In this document: piece after piece, positions 1-9,108 of the stretch
Layout: each line of letters begins with the position of its first letter
Position numbering within the stretch: the first letter of the stretch is position 1
DNA from: Bacillus sp. AFS059628
Lineage (GTDB): Bacteria > Bacillota > Bacilli > Bacillales > Bacillaceae_G
Direction of reading: 5' to 3'
Assembly (NCBI RefSeq): GCF_002571225.1
Contig: NZ_NVEC01000040.1
Span: 2,876 to 54,486 of the forward strand
Length of the DNA: 51,611 bases
The notes under the pieces: model-generated
Seen by the model: only the letters and a program-made list of their open reading frames with translations
Told to the model about the DNA's origin: nothing
Database searches by the model: none
Position numbers and translations under genes: made by a program

Positions 1-54
1 CTAATAATCAGTGGGGGATGAACAAAACCCCCACTGATTAAAGTTTCACTTTAT
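1..54. repeat. 3' part of a bcr1-type repeat
   Basis: A perfect 13-bp inverted repeat (5-17 and 28-40) separated by 10 bases is followed by a tail ending in TTTAT at 50-54. In my recollection this is the 3' hairpin of the B. cereus-group bcr1 repeat, which is flanked by TTTAT copies. The complementary 5' part of such an element sits at the other edge of the window (51556-51611). The window therefore probably is an assembly contig that ends in repeat copies. Family assignment is from memory, not from a search. Confidence 0.6.
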
Positions 55-59
55 GTGGA

Positions 60-977
60 ATGGCACCGAGTTTTCTATGGATGCTAGCATTTAGATTTTT
101 AGCAGGTGTGAGTGCAGCCTTTGTATCTCCACAAGTGTGGGCATCTATTCCGGTCCTTATAGAGAAGAAACAAATTGCAAAGGCATTTGGAATTGCAACA
201 GCAGGGTTAGCAATCTCTCAAATTTTAGGATTGCCAGTTGGATCGTATTTGGCAATGATACACTATACAACACCATTCTTCGTCATTGGTATATTATCAG
301 CATTACTTGTCATTCTTATTTATGTAGTATTACCAGAAATACAACCTGTTCATATAGGTGAAAGTAAAACAAACATCTTAAAGCGCTATAAACAATTACT
401 TGCAGATTCAAAGGTTTCACTTTCTTATTTTGCATATTTTGTTTTTCAAACTGGTAATTTTGCTGCATTTTCATTTTTTGGTGTATGGCTTTCCATTCAA
501 TTTGGCTTGCAAGTTCATGAAGTAGGTACAGCTATGTTCGTATTAGGATTAGGAAATTTAACCGGTAATATTTTTGGCCCTAGAATCGTAAATAAAATTA
601 GTTATAACCTTTCTTTCTATGGTGGAATTATATTTACAGCAGTGCTATATGTATTACTTCCTCATGTAAAGAACATTATATTTGTGGAGTTATTATTCTT
701 TGTTATATTTTTTGTGACAGGAATTTTGTTTGTATTAATGATGAGGCACTTACAAAACATGTCTAGTGTAGCAAGAGGAACAGGAGCAGCGCTTGCGAAT
801 GCTTCTATGTATATTGGTCAAATGATTGGAGCAGCAATAGCAGGAATGTTATTTGCAGCATCTCACAATTTTATACTTATAGGTAGTTTTACTGCGTTAC
901 TATATGTTGTAGCTTTATTTTTGTTTAGAAAAAGTGAAAAACTTACTGAACATAGTGAAACGGGAATTGCATCATAA
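60..977 (+). pseudogene. MFS transporter (DHA1-like), 5'-truncated
   Basis: The 305 residues form about nine to ten membrane segments of a 12-segment major facilitator drug or nucleoside efflux protein. The frame opens near the end of segment 3 (the FRFLAG stretch) and runs to a normal C-terminus. The usual family length is about 390-400 residues, so segments 1-2 and the loop 2-3 signature are missing. Upstream in frame there is a stop at 39-41, inside the repeat. There is no convincing ribosome binding site before ATG 60; the GTGGA next to it is adjacent rather than spaced. The gene therefore appears cut by the repeat whose end lies at 54. If the rest of the gene lies on the far side of the repeat, this is an insertion mutant; otherwise it is a 5' deletion. 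Probably non-functional. Confidence 0.7.
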
Positions 978-1115
978 AGCTTGTATAGATAGTGAATATA
1001 TCATAATAAATAAGAGCGTAAATGTATGAATATACTTTTCATTACAGTGGTTACTAAAAGTATAGAAATAGTAGAAGTAATGCATTGTAACAAAGTTATG
1101 AGGAATCCAAAAATA

Positions 1116-1142
1116 AAAAATCCCTATAAAGATAGGGATTTG
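1116..1142 (+). terminator. hairpin downstream of the MFS fragment
   Basis: A 9-bp stem (AATCCCTAT / ATAGGGATT) with a 4-base loop lies about 140 bases after the MFS stop. It has only a weak T-run, so it is a likely but imperfect intrinsic terminator. The rest of 978-1246 shows no gene. Confidence 0.4.
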
Positions 1143-1246
1143 TATATCGGCATATAGTTCCTTAGGAAAGGATATATTTAGTTTAGCATATCGGACTACT
1201 TATATTTGTGAAATAGATGTGAAAGTAATGTGAAAAATACCTCAAT

Positions 1247-1291
1247 AAAAAGCACTGTTTTAGCCAATGAACTAAAACAGTGCTTTTCTTT
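1247..1291. terminator. terminator overlapping the end of the 74-residue gene
   Basis: A 16-bp stem (1247-1262 with 1272-1287) is flanked by A and T runs. It overlaps the stop codon of the minus-strand gene and can work in both directions. Confidence 0.75.
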
Positions 1292-1496
1292 TTGATTGAA
1301 CAGTTGCTGCATTTTCATCATGTATGCCTGCATCTTTAATAATTCGTTGTTTTGCTTTATTTAATAGATGATTTACTGCTTCTCCAAAATAGTTAGCTTC
1401 GCTTTTGGTGCGGGCTTCTCGTAAACATTTATAGTTTTCTAGCAGTTCCTCTTTTTCAGTGTCTGTTAAGAAATCTTCTATTTTCTTTTTTGTCAT
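1272..1496 (-). CDS. small charged hypothetical protein
   Basis: 74 residues, starting MTKKKIEDFLT. It is highly charged and predicted mostly helical, with no membrane segment or recognisable motif. The open frame extends 11 codons further upstream, but the ribosome binding site AAAGGGTG lies 6 bases before ATG 1496, which decides the start. It is a single gene ending in its own terminator, next to the DUF4257-like gene on the same strand but with a separate binding site. I do not recognise a function. Confidence 0.7.
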   Translation of the reverse strand: MTKKKIEDFLTDTEKEELLENYKCLREARTKSEANYFGEAVNHLLNKAKQRIIKDAGIHDENAATVQSKRKALF

Positions 1497-1580
1497 ACGA
1501 AACACCCTTTCTTCTGACAAACGACGCAATAGAAAATATTTATTGTTTATTATAGCAATAATTTTTAAAGAAAGTATAGA

Positions 1581-1928
1581 CTAACGTCGTAATAATTTGT
1601 CAATTTCTTGAATCTTCTCATCAGCTTTCCCAATTTGTGTATTTTTAGCCTGCTCACCACCAAGCGCTTGGTGCAGTAAGAAAGTCTGACCGGAAATAGC
1701 AGTCACAATGGATACTTTAATAATTTCTTTTATTAAGGTGACATCGAATAAAACGAGTCCAAGAAGTGCAGCTAGACTACCAGTGAAAATATCAGTCAAA
1801 AACCCAAAGTGAAAAAAAGTTTTCAAACGGCGTGGAAGCAATAACTTACCTTGGTTATTGATTAGATGGGAAACGAAACCGGTAATGCCACCAACGAGAA
1901 CAGCAGTTATCCATTGATACATTTCCAT
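1581..1928 (-). CDS. DUF4257-like small membrane protein
   Basis: 115 residues with two or three membrane segments (about residues 6-24, 42-62 and 66-90), then a hydrophilic tail with two short charged helices. It resembles the DUF4257 family of Bacillus, whose role is unknown. The start is ATG 1928, placed 8 bases after AAAGGAG; the in-frame GTG three codons upstream overlaps that binding site and is rejected. It is transcribed away from the DinB pseudogene, with about 200 bases between them that hold only promoter-like AT-rich sequence. Confidence 0.65.
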   Translation of the reverse strand: MEMYQWITAVLVGGITGFVSHLINNQGKLLLPRRLKTFFHFGFLTDIFTGSLAALLGLVLFDVTLIKEIIKVSIVTAISGQTFLLHQALGGEQAKNTQIGKADEKIQEIDKLLRR

Positions 1929-2125
1929 CGAATCCACTCCTTTTAGTGAATAAGATTCGATTATTTTATATTGATTCCTTTTAATATTTCATAGAAGCAT
2001 ATTGAGAAAGTTTGTTTGGTTTTTTTTCTATATTCAATTTAATTATAACAGAAAAATCTGATATATATGAGTCTATTATATGAAGCGGTTATTCCGTAAT
2101 ATGAATGTAGAAAGGGGTGCGTGAT

Positions 2126-2653
2126 ATGAATATAGATTACCGAATAAGAAGTGTGGATGGTTATACAAAAAATATAGGGGAATTAGTAAGCATGCTGGAG
2201 CATACGAGGGCCGTAACATTATAGGAAATAAAAGTTCTATCAGTTGAGCAATTAGATTTAATGAAACCGAGTAGAGGGAATTCCATTGGAGCGTTACTAA
2301 AGCATATAGCAGCTATAGAAAAAGCTCATCAACTTATTTCATTTCAAGAGCGTGACTTTATTAAAGAAGAATTAGAAATATGGGAAGACGCACTGTATTT
2401 AGGAGAAGTGGGGAGAACAATCCGTGGTCATGAAATAAAGTATTATGTACAACTTCTACAAAGTGTTCGAGAAGAATCTCTGAAGTATTTGAGTAAACAA
2501 GATGATGAGTGGCTTAAGTCAGAAAGAAAGTGGCCTAACGGTGTAGCATATAACCAGCACTATCTGTGGTTTCATGTACTAGAAGATGAGATTAATCACC
2601 GTGGGCAAATTAGAATGATGAAAAATAAAATGTTTGAAAATTACGTTAAATAA
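2126..2653 (+). pseudogene. DinB-family protein interrupted by an in-frame stop
   Basis: A good start (AAAGGGGTG, then ATG 2126) opens a frame that meets TAG at 2222-2224, codon 33, and then continues in the same frame without a stop to 2653. The whole product would be 175 codons, the usual size of a DinB-superfamily four-helix protein. Metal-ligand-like histidines are visible at the conserved spots: LLKHIAAIE after the break, WFHVLEDEINHRGQ near the end. The TAG is one substitution from CAG or GAG. The second part has an internal ATG at 2261, but no binding site precedes it. DinB-like proteins are metal-dependent, often thiol-S-transferase-like enzymes. I infer a recent nonsense mutation; a sequencing error is possible. 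Confidence 0.75.
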
Positions 2654-2718
2654 GGTAGCTTTTTGTATAGATATTCCATATAATGAGAGTAATTAAAATG
2701 AGAACGGGGTGATGTATT

Positions 2719-2787
2719 ATGGTGAAAATAGTTTATATGAATAATAAACCAAATACAAAGGTGGATGGAAAGGGCGAGACTATATAA
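2719..2787 (+). CDS. possible 22-residue peptide
   Basis: ATG 2719 follows a reasonable binding site (ACGGGGTGATG) and runs 22 codons to TAA. The peptide is basic and polar with no motif. It could be a real miniprotein, or the stub of a longer gene deleted at its 3' end, since the start signals are good and the frame ends abruptly just before the rsgA leader. Support is the start context only. Confidence 0.25.
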   Translation: MVKIVYMNNKPNTKVDGKGETI

Positions 2788-2835
2788 GGGAGCGCACGAT
2801 CCTTCCGCTTAGCTTAAACTAGGGAGGATATCAAT

Positions 2836-3885
2836 TTGAATCAAAATATTTTAGAATCGTTCGGCTGGGATTCTTTTTTTGAGGAACAAGCTGTAGAGAA
2901 CTTTGAAGTAGGGCGTATTTTACTTGAGCATAAGCATATATATCGAATTATTTGCAATGATGGTGAATATATGGCAGAGCTGTCTGGTAAGTTTCGGCAT
3001 GAAGCAGTAACGAAGGGTGATTATCCAGCGGTTGGTGATTGGGTATATATAAAGAAAATAGAGAATGAAAAGAAAGCAATTATTCATCGTATTTTTCCAA
3101 GAAGAAGCTCTTTTTCTAGACAAGAGGCTGGTACTCGAACGGAAGAACAAGTAATAGCAGCAAATGTAGATTATCTATTTTTAGTGAATGCACTTAACCA
3201 TGATTTTAACGTAAGAAGAATAGAGCGCTATTTACTACTAGCGTATGAAAGTGGTGCAATGCCTGTTATTGTTTTAACAAAGAGTAGCTTATGTGAGGAC
3301 GTGGAACAGAAAATCGTTGAAACAGAAGCTGTGGCAATTGGTGTTCCGATCTTCGTTGTTGATAGTTTAGAACATACTGGTATTGAATCGTTGCAGCAAT
3401 TTGTTTCTTCAGGAAAAACAATTGCTCTAGTCGGATCATCTGGGGTTGGAAAATCCACTTTGTTAAATGCACTTATAGGAATTGAAGTAGCAAAAACCGG
3501 TGATATTCGTGAGGAAGATAGTAAAGGAAGACATACGACAACTCATCGTGAATTGTTCCGATTACCGAGTGGTAGTTTAGTAATTGATACTCCTGGTATG
3601 AGGGAGCTACAGCTTTGGGAAGGAAGCGATGCAATTCAAACAACATTTTCTGATATTGAGGAACTAGCAAAAACGTGCCGTTTTAGGGACTGTAAGCATG
3701 AAAATGAGCCAGGGTGCGCAGTGCATAGTGCAATTGCTAACGGAATTATTACGATAAATCGTTTGCAAAACTATAAAAAATTACAAAGAGAACTAGCGTA
3801 TTTTATGAGAAAACAAGATGCTATTCTTGCAAGGGCAGAGCGTGATAAGTGGAAAAAGATTTCTAAACAGCATAAAAAAATGTAA
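2836..3885 (+). CDS. rsgA: RsgA-like circularly permuted GTPase
   Basis: 349 residues. The order is an N-terminal OB-fold (about 25-90), a permuted GTPase domain (about 105-260) and a C-terminal zinc knuckle. G1 is GSSGVGKST (200-208), G3 is DTPGM (251-255), and the zinc ligands are C281, C286, H288 and C294. The family matures the 30S ribosomal subunit and hydrolyses GTP on it. The guanine-specificity motif, which comes before G1 in this family, reads TKSS (148-151) where [NT]KxD is expected; the aspartate is replaced by serine (AGC at 3286-3288). The start is TTG 2836, 8 bases after GGAGG. It stands alone, and I take it to be a second, accessory RsgA paralog rather than the housekeeping copy in the prpC-prkC-rsgA cluster. 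Confidence 0.85.
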   Translation: MNQNILESFGWDSFFEEQAVENFEVGRILLEHKHIYRIICNDGEYMAELSGKFRHEAVTKGDYPAVGDWVYIKKIENEKKAIIHRIFPRRSSFSRQEAGTRTEEQVIAANVDYLFLVNALNHDFNVRRIERYLLLAYESGAMPVIVLTKSSLCEDVEQKIVETEAVAIGVPIFVVDSLEHTGIESLQQFVSSGKTIALVGSSGVGKSTLLNALIGIEVAKTGDIREEDSKGRHTTTHRELFRLPSGSLVIDTPGMRELQLWEGSDAIQTTFSDIEELAKTCRFRDCKHENEPGCAVHSAIANGIITINRLQNYKKLQRELAYFMRKQDAILARAERDKWKKISKQHKKM

Positions 3886-3920
3886 AAATCCAAAGGGTGA
3901 TTCCCTTTGGATTTTTACAT
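3881..3920 (+). terminator. terminator after the RsgA-like gene
   Basis: A perfect 17-bp stem with a 5-base loop begins just before the stop codon (3881-3897 with 3903-3919). T-rich sequence lies on both sides. Confidence 0.8.
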
Positions 3921-4089
3921 TTGTAAATTTTATAATAATATTATTCAAATATATAGACAAATAGAATTTAATTGTTTAAACTTTACAAAGTATTCATCAT
4001 AGTAGGTTATAAAAATAATAATTAGGGATTGGGAAATATTTATAATTCGTTACGTTTAACTTTTTAAATTGAAAAGCAGGAGGTTTGTA

Positions 4090-6072
4090 ATGGGTAGACT
4101 ATTAAATTTGTTTCGTGATATGAAAGTAGCAAAAAAACTACTAATTTCATTTTTTGTTATTTTAATTGCGGCTGTCTCTATTATCGGAGGCATGTCTTAT
4201 CAAACAGCTAAAAAGAATTTTGAATCACAGATTACGAGCAGTGCTCACGACAATATAAAAATATTAGATAATTTAATCAATCAAATGATTGAGGCGAAAT
4301 TTAATGATGTAAATAATTTTGCACGTGTGATTCAAGGTAATATGTACCAAGGGGATAATCAAGAAGAATTAAGAAAAATGTTATCTCAATATATCAATTT
4401 GAATAAAGATGTTGAACAAGTTTATGTTGCTGGGAATGATAAGAAATTTGTGCAAGAGCCAAATATACAAATGGCAGCAGACTATGATCCAACAGAACGT
4501 TCTTGGTATAAAGATGCAGTGGCAAAACAAGGTGGTATTGTCATTACTGAGCCGTATAAGGCGAAAGGAAATGGACATATTGTCGTAACGATTGCGAAAC
4601 AAACAGAAGATAAAAACGGTGTTGTAGCAATAGATTTAAGTTTAGATAATTTATTAAAAACAACAAAGTTAATCAATATCGGTAAAAAAGGGTATGCTTT
4701 CATTTTAGATGGGAAACAAAAAATAATTGCGCATCCTCAAGAAAAATCAGGGGAAAAAGCAGCTGGTTCTTGGGCCAAGAAAATTTATGAAGATAATCAC
4801 GGTGCTTTTTCATATATGTATGATGGCAGCGAAAAACAAATGGTATTTGCTACAAATGTAAAAACAGGTTGGAAAATCAGTGGGACGATGTACTCGAATG
4901 AAATAATTGAAGCTGCACAGCCTGTATTTTATAATATGTTAATTGTAATGTTCATTTCATTAGTTATAGGCGGGGCGCTTATTTATTTTGTGACACTTTC
5001 TATAACGAAGCCATTAAAGAGATTAGTTACCACTTCCAAAGAAATAAGTGAGGGAGATTTAACGCAAACAATCGAGATTCATTCTAATGATGAAATTGGT
5101 CAACTTGCAAAAGGGTTTAATGAGATGACAGATGCATTACGAACGTTAATAGGAAGAATAAATACTTCGGCTGGACATGTTGCAGCAGCATCAGAAGAGC
5201 TGACGGCAAGTGTAAGACAAGCGAGTGAAGCAACTGAGCAAATTACAATGGCAATGGATGAAATATCGAGCGGGGCAACAACGCAAACGACAAGCGTAGA
5301 AAATGGTGCAATGTTACTATTTGATGTAACAGAAGGAATTCAGCATGTAGCAAATAGTTCCTCATCAATTAGTACCGCTTCTGCTCATACTCGTGAAAAA
5401 GCAGAAGATGGCGGAAAACTAGTCGGAAAAACTGTAAATCAAATGCAATCTATTGCAGAATCTGTTTCACAATCAGATGAAGTTATACAGTTACTAAATA
5501 ATAAATCTAAACAAATTGGTGACATACTAGAAGTAATTCAAAATATTGCAGATCAAACAAATCTTTTAGCTTTGAATGCAGCAATTGAAGCTGCAAGAGC
5601 GGGAGAGCACGGAAGAGGGTTTGCAATTGTTGCAGATGAAGTACGTAAATTGGCGGAGAAGTCTAGCGTATCTTCTAGTGAAATTAGTAAATTAATATGT
5701 GAAATACAAGATGACATGAGTAAGACAGTAAAATCTATGGGTCATGTAAATGAAGAAGTTCAATCTGGACTTGTTATTGCGAATGAAACGAAGCAAAACT
5801 TTACTGAGATTTTACAATCTACAAATGAAATTGCAGATCAAATTAAAACGATGGTTGAAACCGCTAATGGGATGTCGAAAGGTGCAAATGAAGTGTCTAT
5901 TTCAGTAGGGCAAATTGCAATGACAGCACAGAATAATGCGACGAGTACTCAAAACGTTGCAGCATCAGCAGAAGAACAACTAGCGTCCATTGAGGAGATT
6001 AGTTCTGCGGCGGGCACATTATCTCAAATGGCTGAAGAATTACAAGGGTTAATTGAAAGATTTAAAGTGTAA
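4090..6072 (+). CDS. methyl-accepting chemotaxis protein with Cache domain
   Basis: 660 residues. A short cytoplasmic stretch is followed by a membrane segment (about 13-35), an extracellular double-Cache-like sensor (about 40-270; the [11 protein letters not shown] motif is typical), a second segment (about 278-300), HAMP, and the long helical signalling domain. The conserved hairpin tip around [20 protein letters not shown] is intact. This is a transmembrane chemoreceptor that signals to CheA/CheW; Cache receptors of this kind often bind amino acids, but the ligand is not deducible. The open frame starts 7 codons earlier at a TTG, but CAGGAGG sits 6 bases before ATG 4090. It is monocistronic. 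Confidence 0.93.
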   Translation: MGRLLNLFRDMKVAKKLLISFFVILIAAVSIIGGMSYQTAKKNFESQITSSAHDNIKILDNLINQMIEAKFNDVNNFARVIQGNMYQGDNQEELRKMLSQYINLNKDVEQVYVAGNDKKFVQEPNIQMAADYDPTERSWYKDAVAKQGGIVITEPYKAKGNGHIVVTIAKQTEDKNGVVAIDLSLDNLLKTTKLINIGKKGYAFILDGKQKIIAHPQEKSGEKAAGSWAKKIYEDNHGAFSYMYDGSEKQMVFATNVKTGWKISGTMYSNEIIEAAQPVFYNMLIVMFISLVIGGALIYFVTLSITKPLKRLVTTSKEISEGDLTQTIEIHSNDEIGQLAKGFNEMTDALRTLIGRINTSAGHVAAASEELTASVRQASEATEQITMAMDEISSGATTQTTSVENGAMLLFDVTEGIQHVANSSSSISTASAHTREKAEDGGKLVGKTVNQMQSIAESVSQSDEVIQLLNNKSKQIGDILEVIQNIADQTNLLALNAAIEAARAGEHGRGFAIVADEVRKLAEKSSVSSSEISKLICEIQDDMSKTVKSMGHVNEEVQSGLVIANETKQNFTEILQSTNEIADQIKTMVETANGMSKGANEVSISVGQIAMTAQNNATSTQNVAASAEEQLASIEEISSAAGTLSQMAEELQGLIERFKV

Positions 6073-6079
6073 TAAAGGA

Positions 6080-6127
6080 CAGACTACTCCAAAATAGCAG
6101 TATGAGATTTTGGAGTAGTCTGTTTTT
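6080..6127 (+). terminator. terminator after the chemoreceptor
   Basis: A 15-bp stem (6080-6094 with 6108-6122) is followed by TTTTT. Confidence 0.85.
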
Positions 6128-6271
6128 ACTATGTAACATGAAATGTGATAGAGAGTATGTTTAGGATGTTTAAAGGTATATCATGTATAATATTTGTCGA
6201 AAAATAGAGGTATTTGTTAACTTTATGTATAATTATAATCATATAGAATGCAAATGAAGGAGATTATTAAT

Positions 6272-6577
6272 ATGGGAGTGTACTGGGGGACCAAAAGACA
6301 TTCTTGGCTTAGTTATGTCTCATTTTGGTTAAGTATTTCGTTTTTCATTGTTTTTCTCATTGAAGTGTTTATTTTAAAAACACTTTCAAATAGTTCGGTG
6401 CAAATTGTTAAATACTTTTATTTTATATTTGTACCAGTAAACATCTTTCTTAGTTTAAAGTTACTCTTTAAGAAGAATGAAAAGAAAGCATTACCTATTT
6501 TTAGTTTCATTGTATCATTATTATTTACAATTTTAATACTAGTATTAGCATTAGTAGCTACTGGAAAGTTCTTTTAA
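6272..6577 (+). CDS. small three-segment membrane protein
   Basis: 101 residues with three hydrophobic helices (about 14-36, 44-64 and 76-98) separated by short basic loops; no known motif. AAGGAG at 6257-6262 precedes ATG 6272 by 9 bases, so the longer frame from 6248 is rejected because it would contain its own binding site. It has its own terminator immediately downstream. No function recognised. Confidence 0.7.
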   Translation: MGVYWGTKRHSWLSYVSFWLSISFFIVFLIEVFILKTLSNSSVQIVKYFYFIFVPVNIFLSLKLLFKKNEKKALPIFSFIVSLLFTILILVLALVATGKFF

Positions 6578-6606
6578 GGAGAGTGATATAAGTCACTCTC
6601 CTTTTT
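6576..6606 (+). terminator. terminator after the small membrane protein
   Basis: An 11-bp stem (AAGGAGAGTGA / TCACTCTCCTT) with T-run, beginning at the stop codon. Confidence 0.85.
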
Positions 6607-6634
6607 GTTATTGTAAGGAAATACTAAGCGGAGG

Positions 6635-6811
6635 ATGGCCAAAGAGTGCATTTACTTATGTTTGATAGGATTGGAAAGCTTTAGAAGCATATTAAGAAAT
6701 ACAATGAGAGACAATTCATATAGCAATGAAGAAAATCAGCTGTTTTATATGCAGTATGAAGCAAATGAATACGGTAAAAACGGTGATATATGGTACAATA
6801 CATTTGGATAG
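6635..6811 (+). CDS. possible 58-residue protein or gene remnant
   Basis: An open frame from ATG 6635 to TAG 6811 encodes 58 residues with a plausible, polar, coding-like composition (for example LFYMQYEANEYGKNGDIWYN). GCGGAGG directly abuts the ATG with no spacer, which is a poor arrangement, so the start is uncertain and this may be the 3' remnant of a longer gene. No homolog recognised. It lies between two terminated genes. Confidence 0.3.
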   Translation: MAKECIYLCLIGLESFRSILRNTMRDNSYSNEENQLFYMQYEANEYGKNGDIWYNTFG

Positions 6812-6871
6812 TGATAGAGATAAAGGGTATATAAAATACTCATCGTTTTTTAGTAAGAGAGGGGTTATCTT

Positions 6872-7240
6872 ATGCTATACGAGGATTTGATGACATTATT
6901 TCAAACAGCTCCGAAAGAAGAAGGTAGAGGCGGCTGGAAATATATAATCCAGGAACGAAATGATAAATATGAAATTGTTGATGAAATGTTGAAAAATGAA
7001 ATGAGTATTGAATTGTATTTTAATGAATATGATGAGGTGAAAATCACTTTATATAAAGATGGAATGCCTATTTCTACTATGCAAAGAATTGCGATTTCAA
7101 AAGTTGAATTAGACGAAGAGGAAGAAGGAATTCAATTCGTTTTAGAACGTATGCCTAGTCGGATGATTCGCTTGCAATTAAAGCCATATTTAGCACTCGA
7201 AATGGGACCGTACTGGGAAGTTTGTGATGATTGTGAATAA
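6872..7240 (+). CDS. hypothetical acidic cytoplasmic protein
   Basis: 122 residues, acidic, with alternating beta-like stretches and an EVCDDCE C-terminus that leaves two cysteines in a CxxC arrangement. No signal or membrane segment. AGAGAGGGG lies about 7 bases before ATG 6872. It converges with the YkvI-type gene and shares a bidirectional terminator with it. I do not recognise the family. Confidence 0.7.
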   Translation: MLYEDLMTLFQTAPKEEGRGGWKYIIQERNDKYEIVDEMLKNEMSIELYFNEYDEVKITLYKDGMPISTMQRIAISKVELDEEEEGIQFVLERMPSRMIRLQLKPYLALEMGPYWEVCDDCE

Positions 7241-7286
7241 ACATAGAAGGAGCATCCAATGACATGGATGCTCCTTCTATGTTTTT
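7238..7286. terminator. bidirectional terminator between convergent genes
   Basis: A stem of about 19 bp (AAACATAGAAGGAGCATCC with its complement) spans the gap between the 122-residue gene and the YkvI-type gene, with A and T runs outside. Confidence 0.85.
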
Positions 7287-8317
7287 TGAAGTCGTTTAAA
7301 AGCAATAATCGGGAGTAAAATAATACTGACCCATCCGATTATAGGATATAAAATGTGGAGCAATTCACTGTAACCAACGTAACTAAAGCAATAACTAATT
7401 AGTAAAATGAAGAAAATAATATTGTTGTTTTGCCATCCGGTAATCGATTGCATTTGTTTTGTCATTCCGAATACATTGCCAACTAAAGTTGTAAACACTT
7501 CGCCGAAAATAACAAGAACAAAGAAGAAGTGGAAAGTTGCATTAAATCTTCTTATGACTTCAGCCATTGGGATGTTATATTGATAAAATTGATCGACTGA
7601 TAAGATTGCTAAATGGCTGCATAGTAAAATTAAAGAAAGTCCTGCTCCACCTAAAATACCGCCCCATAAAATGGCTTTTCGATCTTTAACTTCACTGGCT
7701 AACGGGACGAGAACGCTTTGGGCAAGAGAAAGATTTAAGGCGACATATGTAATTGGGCTAGTAATCCACTTCATATTCCAGCTTTCTACTGGAATAGTGT
7801 TACTAATAGGAGTTGTACCATGAAAAAAAGTAGTAATAGCAAGTCCTATAATAAAAATCATCATAATAGGTACGACAAGAGTATTTACTTCAAAGACACC
7901 TTGTAATCCACGACTACCTATAATGAGGCATGCAATTACTGTAATGAGAATGCCGAGTTGTCTTGGTAAACGAAGTTGCTCTTCAAATACCGCTCCAGCT
8001 CCTGATAACATAACGCTTGTTACACCAAATAATACGAGTAATAATAGTGTATTTACAACATTACCAAATACATCTCCAAATAAATATTTGTTAAATTCTT
8101 GCGCTGAAAATGCGCCGATTTGTGATGAAAGCAACATCATCTTCGTGCCAAGCCAAATAAAAAAAAATCCACTGACACATATACCAATTGTTCCGTAAAA
8201 TCCGTTCACTGTAAAAAATTCAACAATTTCTCGTCCAGTAGCAAATCCAGCTCCAACGACTGTTCCAATATAAGTAGCAGCGACTTTCTTTGCTACTTGC
8301 CATTGTTGATTGTCCAT
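7277..8317 (-). CDS. ykvI: YkvI-type membrane transporter
   Basis: 346 residues with about ten hydrophobic segments. The N-terminal VAATYIGTVVGAGFATGREI stretch is typical of YkvI-family proteins, distant members of the amino acid-polyamine-cation transporter superfamily. It is likely an inner-membrane solute transporter; the substrate is unknown. GAGGG lies 7 bases before ATG 8317. Single gene. Confidence 0.75.
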   Translation of the reverse strand: MDNQQWQVAKKVAATYIGTVVGAGFATGREIVEFFTVNGFYGTIGICVSGFFFIWLGTKMMLLSSQIGAFSAQEFNKYLFGDVFGNVVNTLLLLVLFGVTSVMLSGAGAVFEEQLRLPRQLGILITVIACLIIGSRGLQGVFEVNTLVVPIMMIFIIGLAITTFFHGTTPISNTIPVESWNMKWITSPITYVALNLSLAQSVLVPLASEVKDRKAILWGGILGGAGLSLILLCSHLAILSVDQFYQYNIPMAEVIRRFNATFHFFFVLVIFGEVFTTLVGNVFGMTKQMQSITGWQNNNIIFFILLISYCFSYVGYSELLHILYPIIGWVSIILLPIIAFKRLQKT

Positions 8318-8558
8318 GTTATCCCTCTTTCTACTACGATGAGCTTGATTTACTATTATGCATATGTATGAGCTTGGACAATTAGACGTAAGAAGTAGTT
8401 GAAAACATACATGAATTGAAAGATATTAGGGAAGTATTAAAGGTGTTAAAACTTTGTTACATATGAGCCAATCGTTCGAAAGGATAGGAAATGTATGGTA
8501 ACATGTAATTAGGTTATTAAAAGATAAACATTATGAAATGATAAGAGGAGTGGATTGT
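8318..8558. other. intergenic region upstream of dps
   Basis: About 240 bases between divergent genes must contain both promoters. I see no clear PerR or sigma-B site and no small gene with a convincing start. Confidence 0.4.
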
Positions 8559-9002
8559 ATGAGTACGAAAACAAACGTTGTTGAAGTATTAAACAAGCAG
8601 GTAGCAAACTGGAATGTGTTATATGTGAAATTACATAATTATCACTGGTATGTGACAGGACCACACTTCTTTACATTACATGAGAAATTTGAAGAGTTTT
8701 ACAATGAAGCTGGAACGTATATTGATGAATTAGCAGAACGTATTCTAGCATTGGAAGGTAAGCCATTAGCGACAATGAAAGAATACCTTGCAACATCTAG
8801 TGTAAATGAAGGGACAAGCAAGGAATCTGCAGAAGAAATGGTACAAACATTAGTGAATGATTACTCTGCATTGATTCAAGAGTTAAAAGAAGGCATGGAA
8901 GTTGCTGGTGAAGCTGGCGATGAAACATCAGCGGACATGTTGTTAGCAATTCATACAACATTAGAACAACACGTATGGATGTTAAGTGCGTTCTTAAAAT
9001 AA
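8559..9002 (+). CDS. dps: Dps-family mini-ferritin
   Basis: 147 residues, the usual Dps size. The inter-subunit ferroxidase ligands are in place: H29 (NYHWY), H41, E45, D56 and E60 (IDELAERI). Dps dodecamers oxidise ferrous iron with hydrogen peroxide and store it as a mineral, protecting DNA. The B. cereus group carries several Dps-like proteins and I cannot say which one this is. AGAGGAG lies 8 bases before ATG 8559; the frame extending to 8538 is rejected. Single gene with its own terminator. Confidence 0.9.
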   Translation: MSTKTNVVEVLNKQVANWNVLYVKLHNYHWYVTGPHFFTLHEKFEEFYNEAGTYIDELAERILALEGKPLATMKEYLATSSVNEGTSKESAEEMVQTLVNDYSALIQELKEGMEVAGEAGDETSADMLLAIHTTLEQHVWMLSAFLK

Positions 9003-9018
9003 ATATAAGTTGATAAAG

Positions 9019-9055
9019 AAAAAAGTCATTGAAAAATTCTTTCAATGACTTTTTT
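9019..9055 (+). terminator. terminator after dps
   Basis: A stem of AAAAGTCATTGAAA with its complement, followed by a T-run. Confidence 0.85.
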
Positions 9056-9077
9056 GTGATTTTTCAGTTTTCTTTTA

Positions 9078-9086
9078 TGCTATAAT
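9078..9086 (+). promoter_or_regulatory. extended -10 of a sigma-A promoter
   Basis: TGC followed by TATAAT, 22 bases before the start of the 151-residue gene. No good -35 is visible, which is normal for an extended -10 promoter. Confidence 0.5.
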
Positions 9087-9108
9087 ATAGTAAAAAGGAG
9101 GCGATGCG

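Noticed and set aside
8390-8470. Coding-like stretch upstream of dps
   Set aside because: A short frame of about 23 codons without start signals; likely chance in a promoter region.
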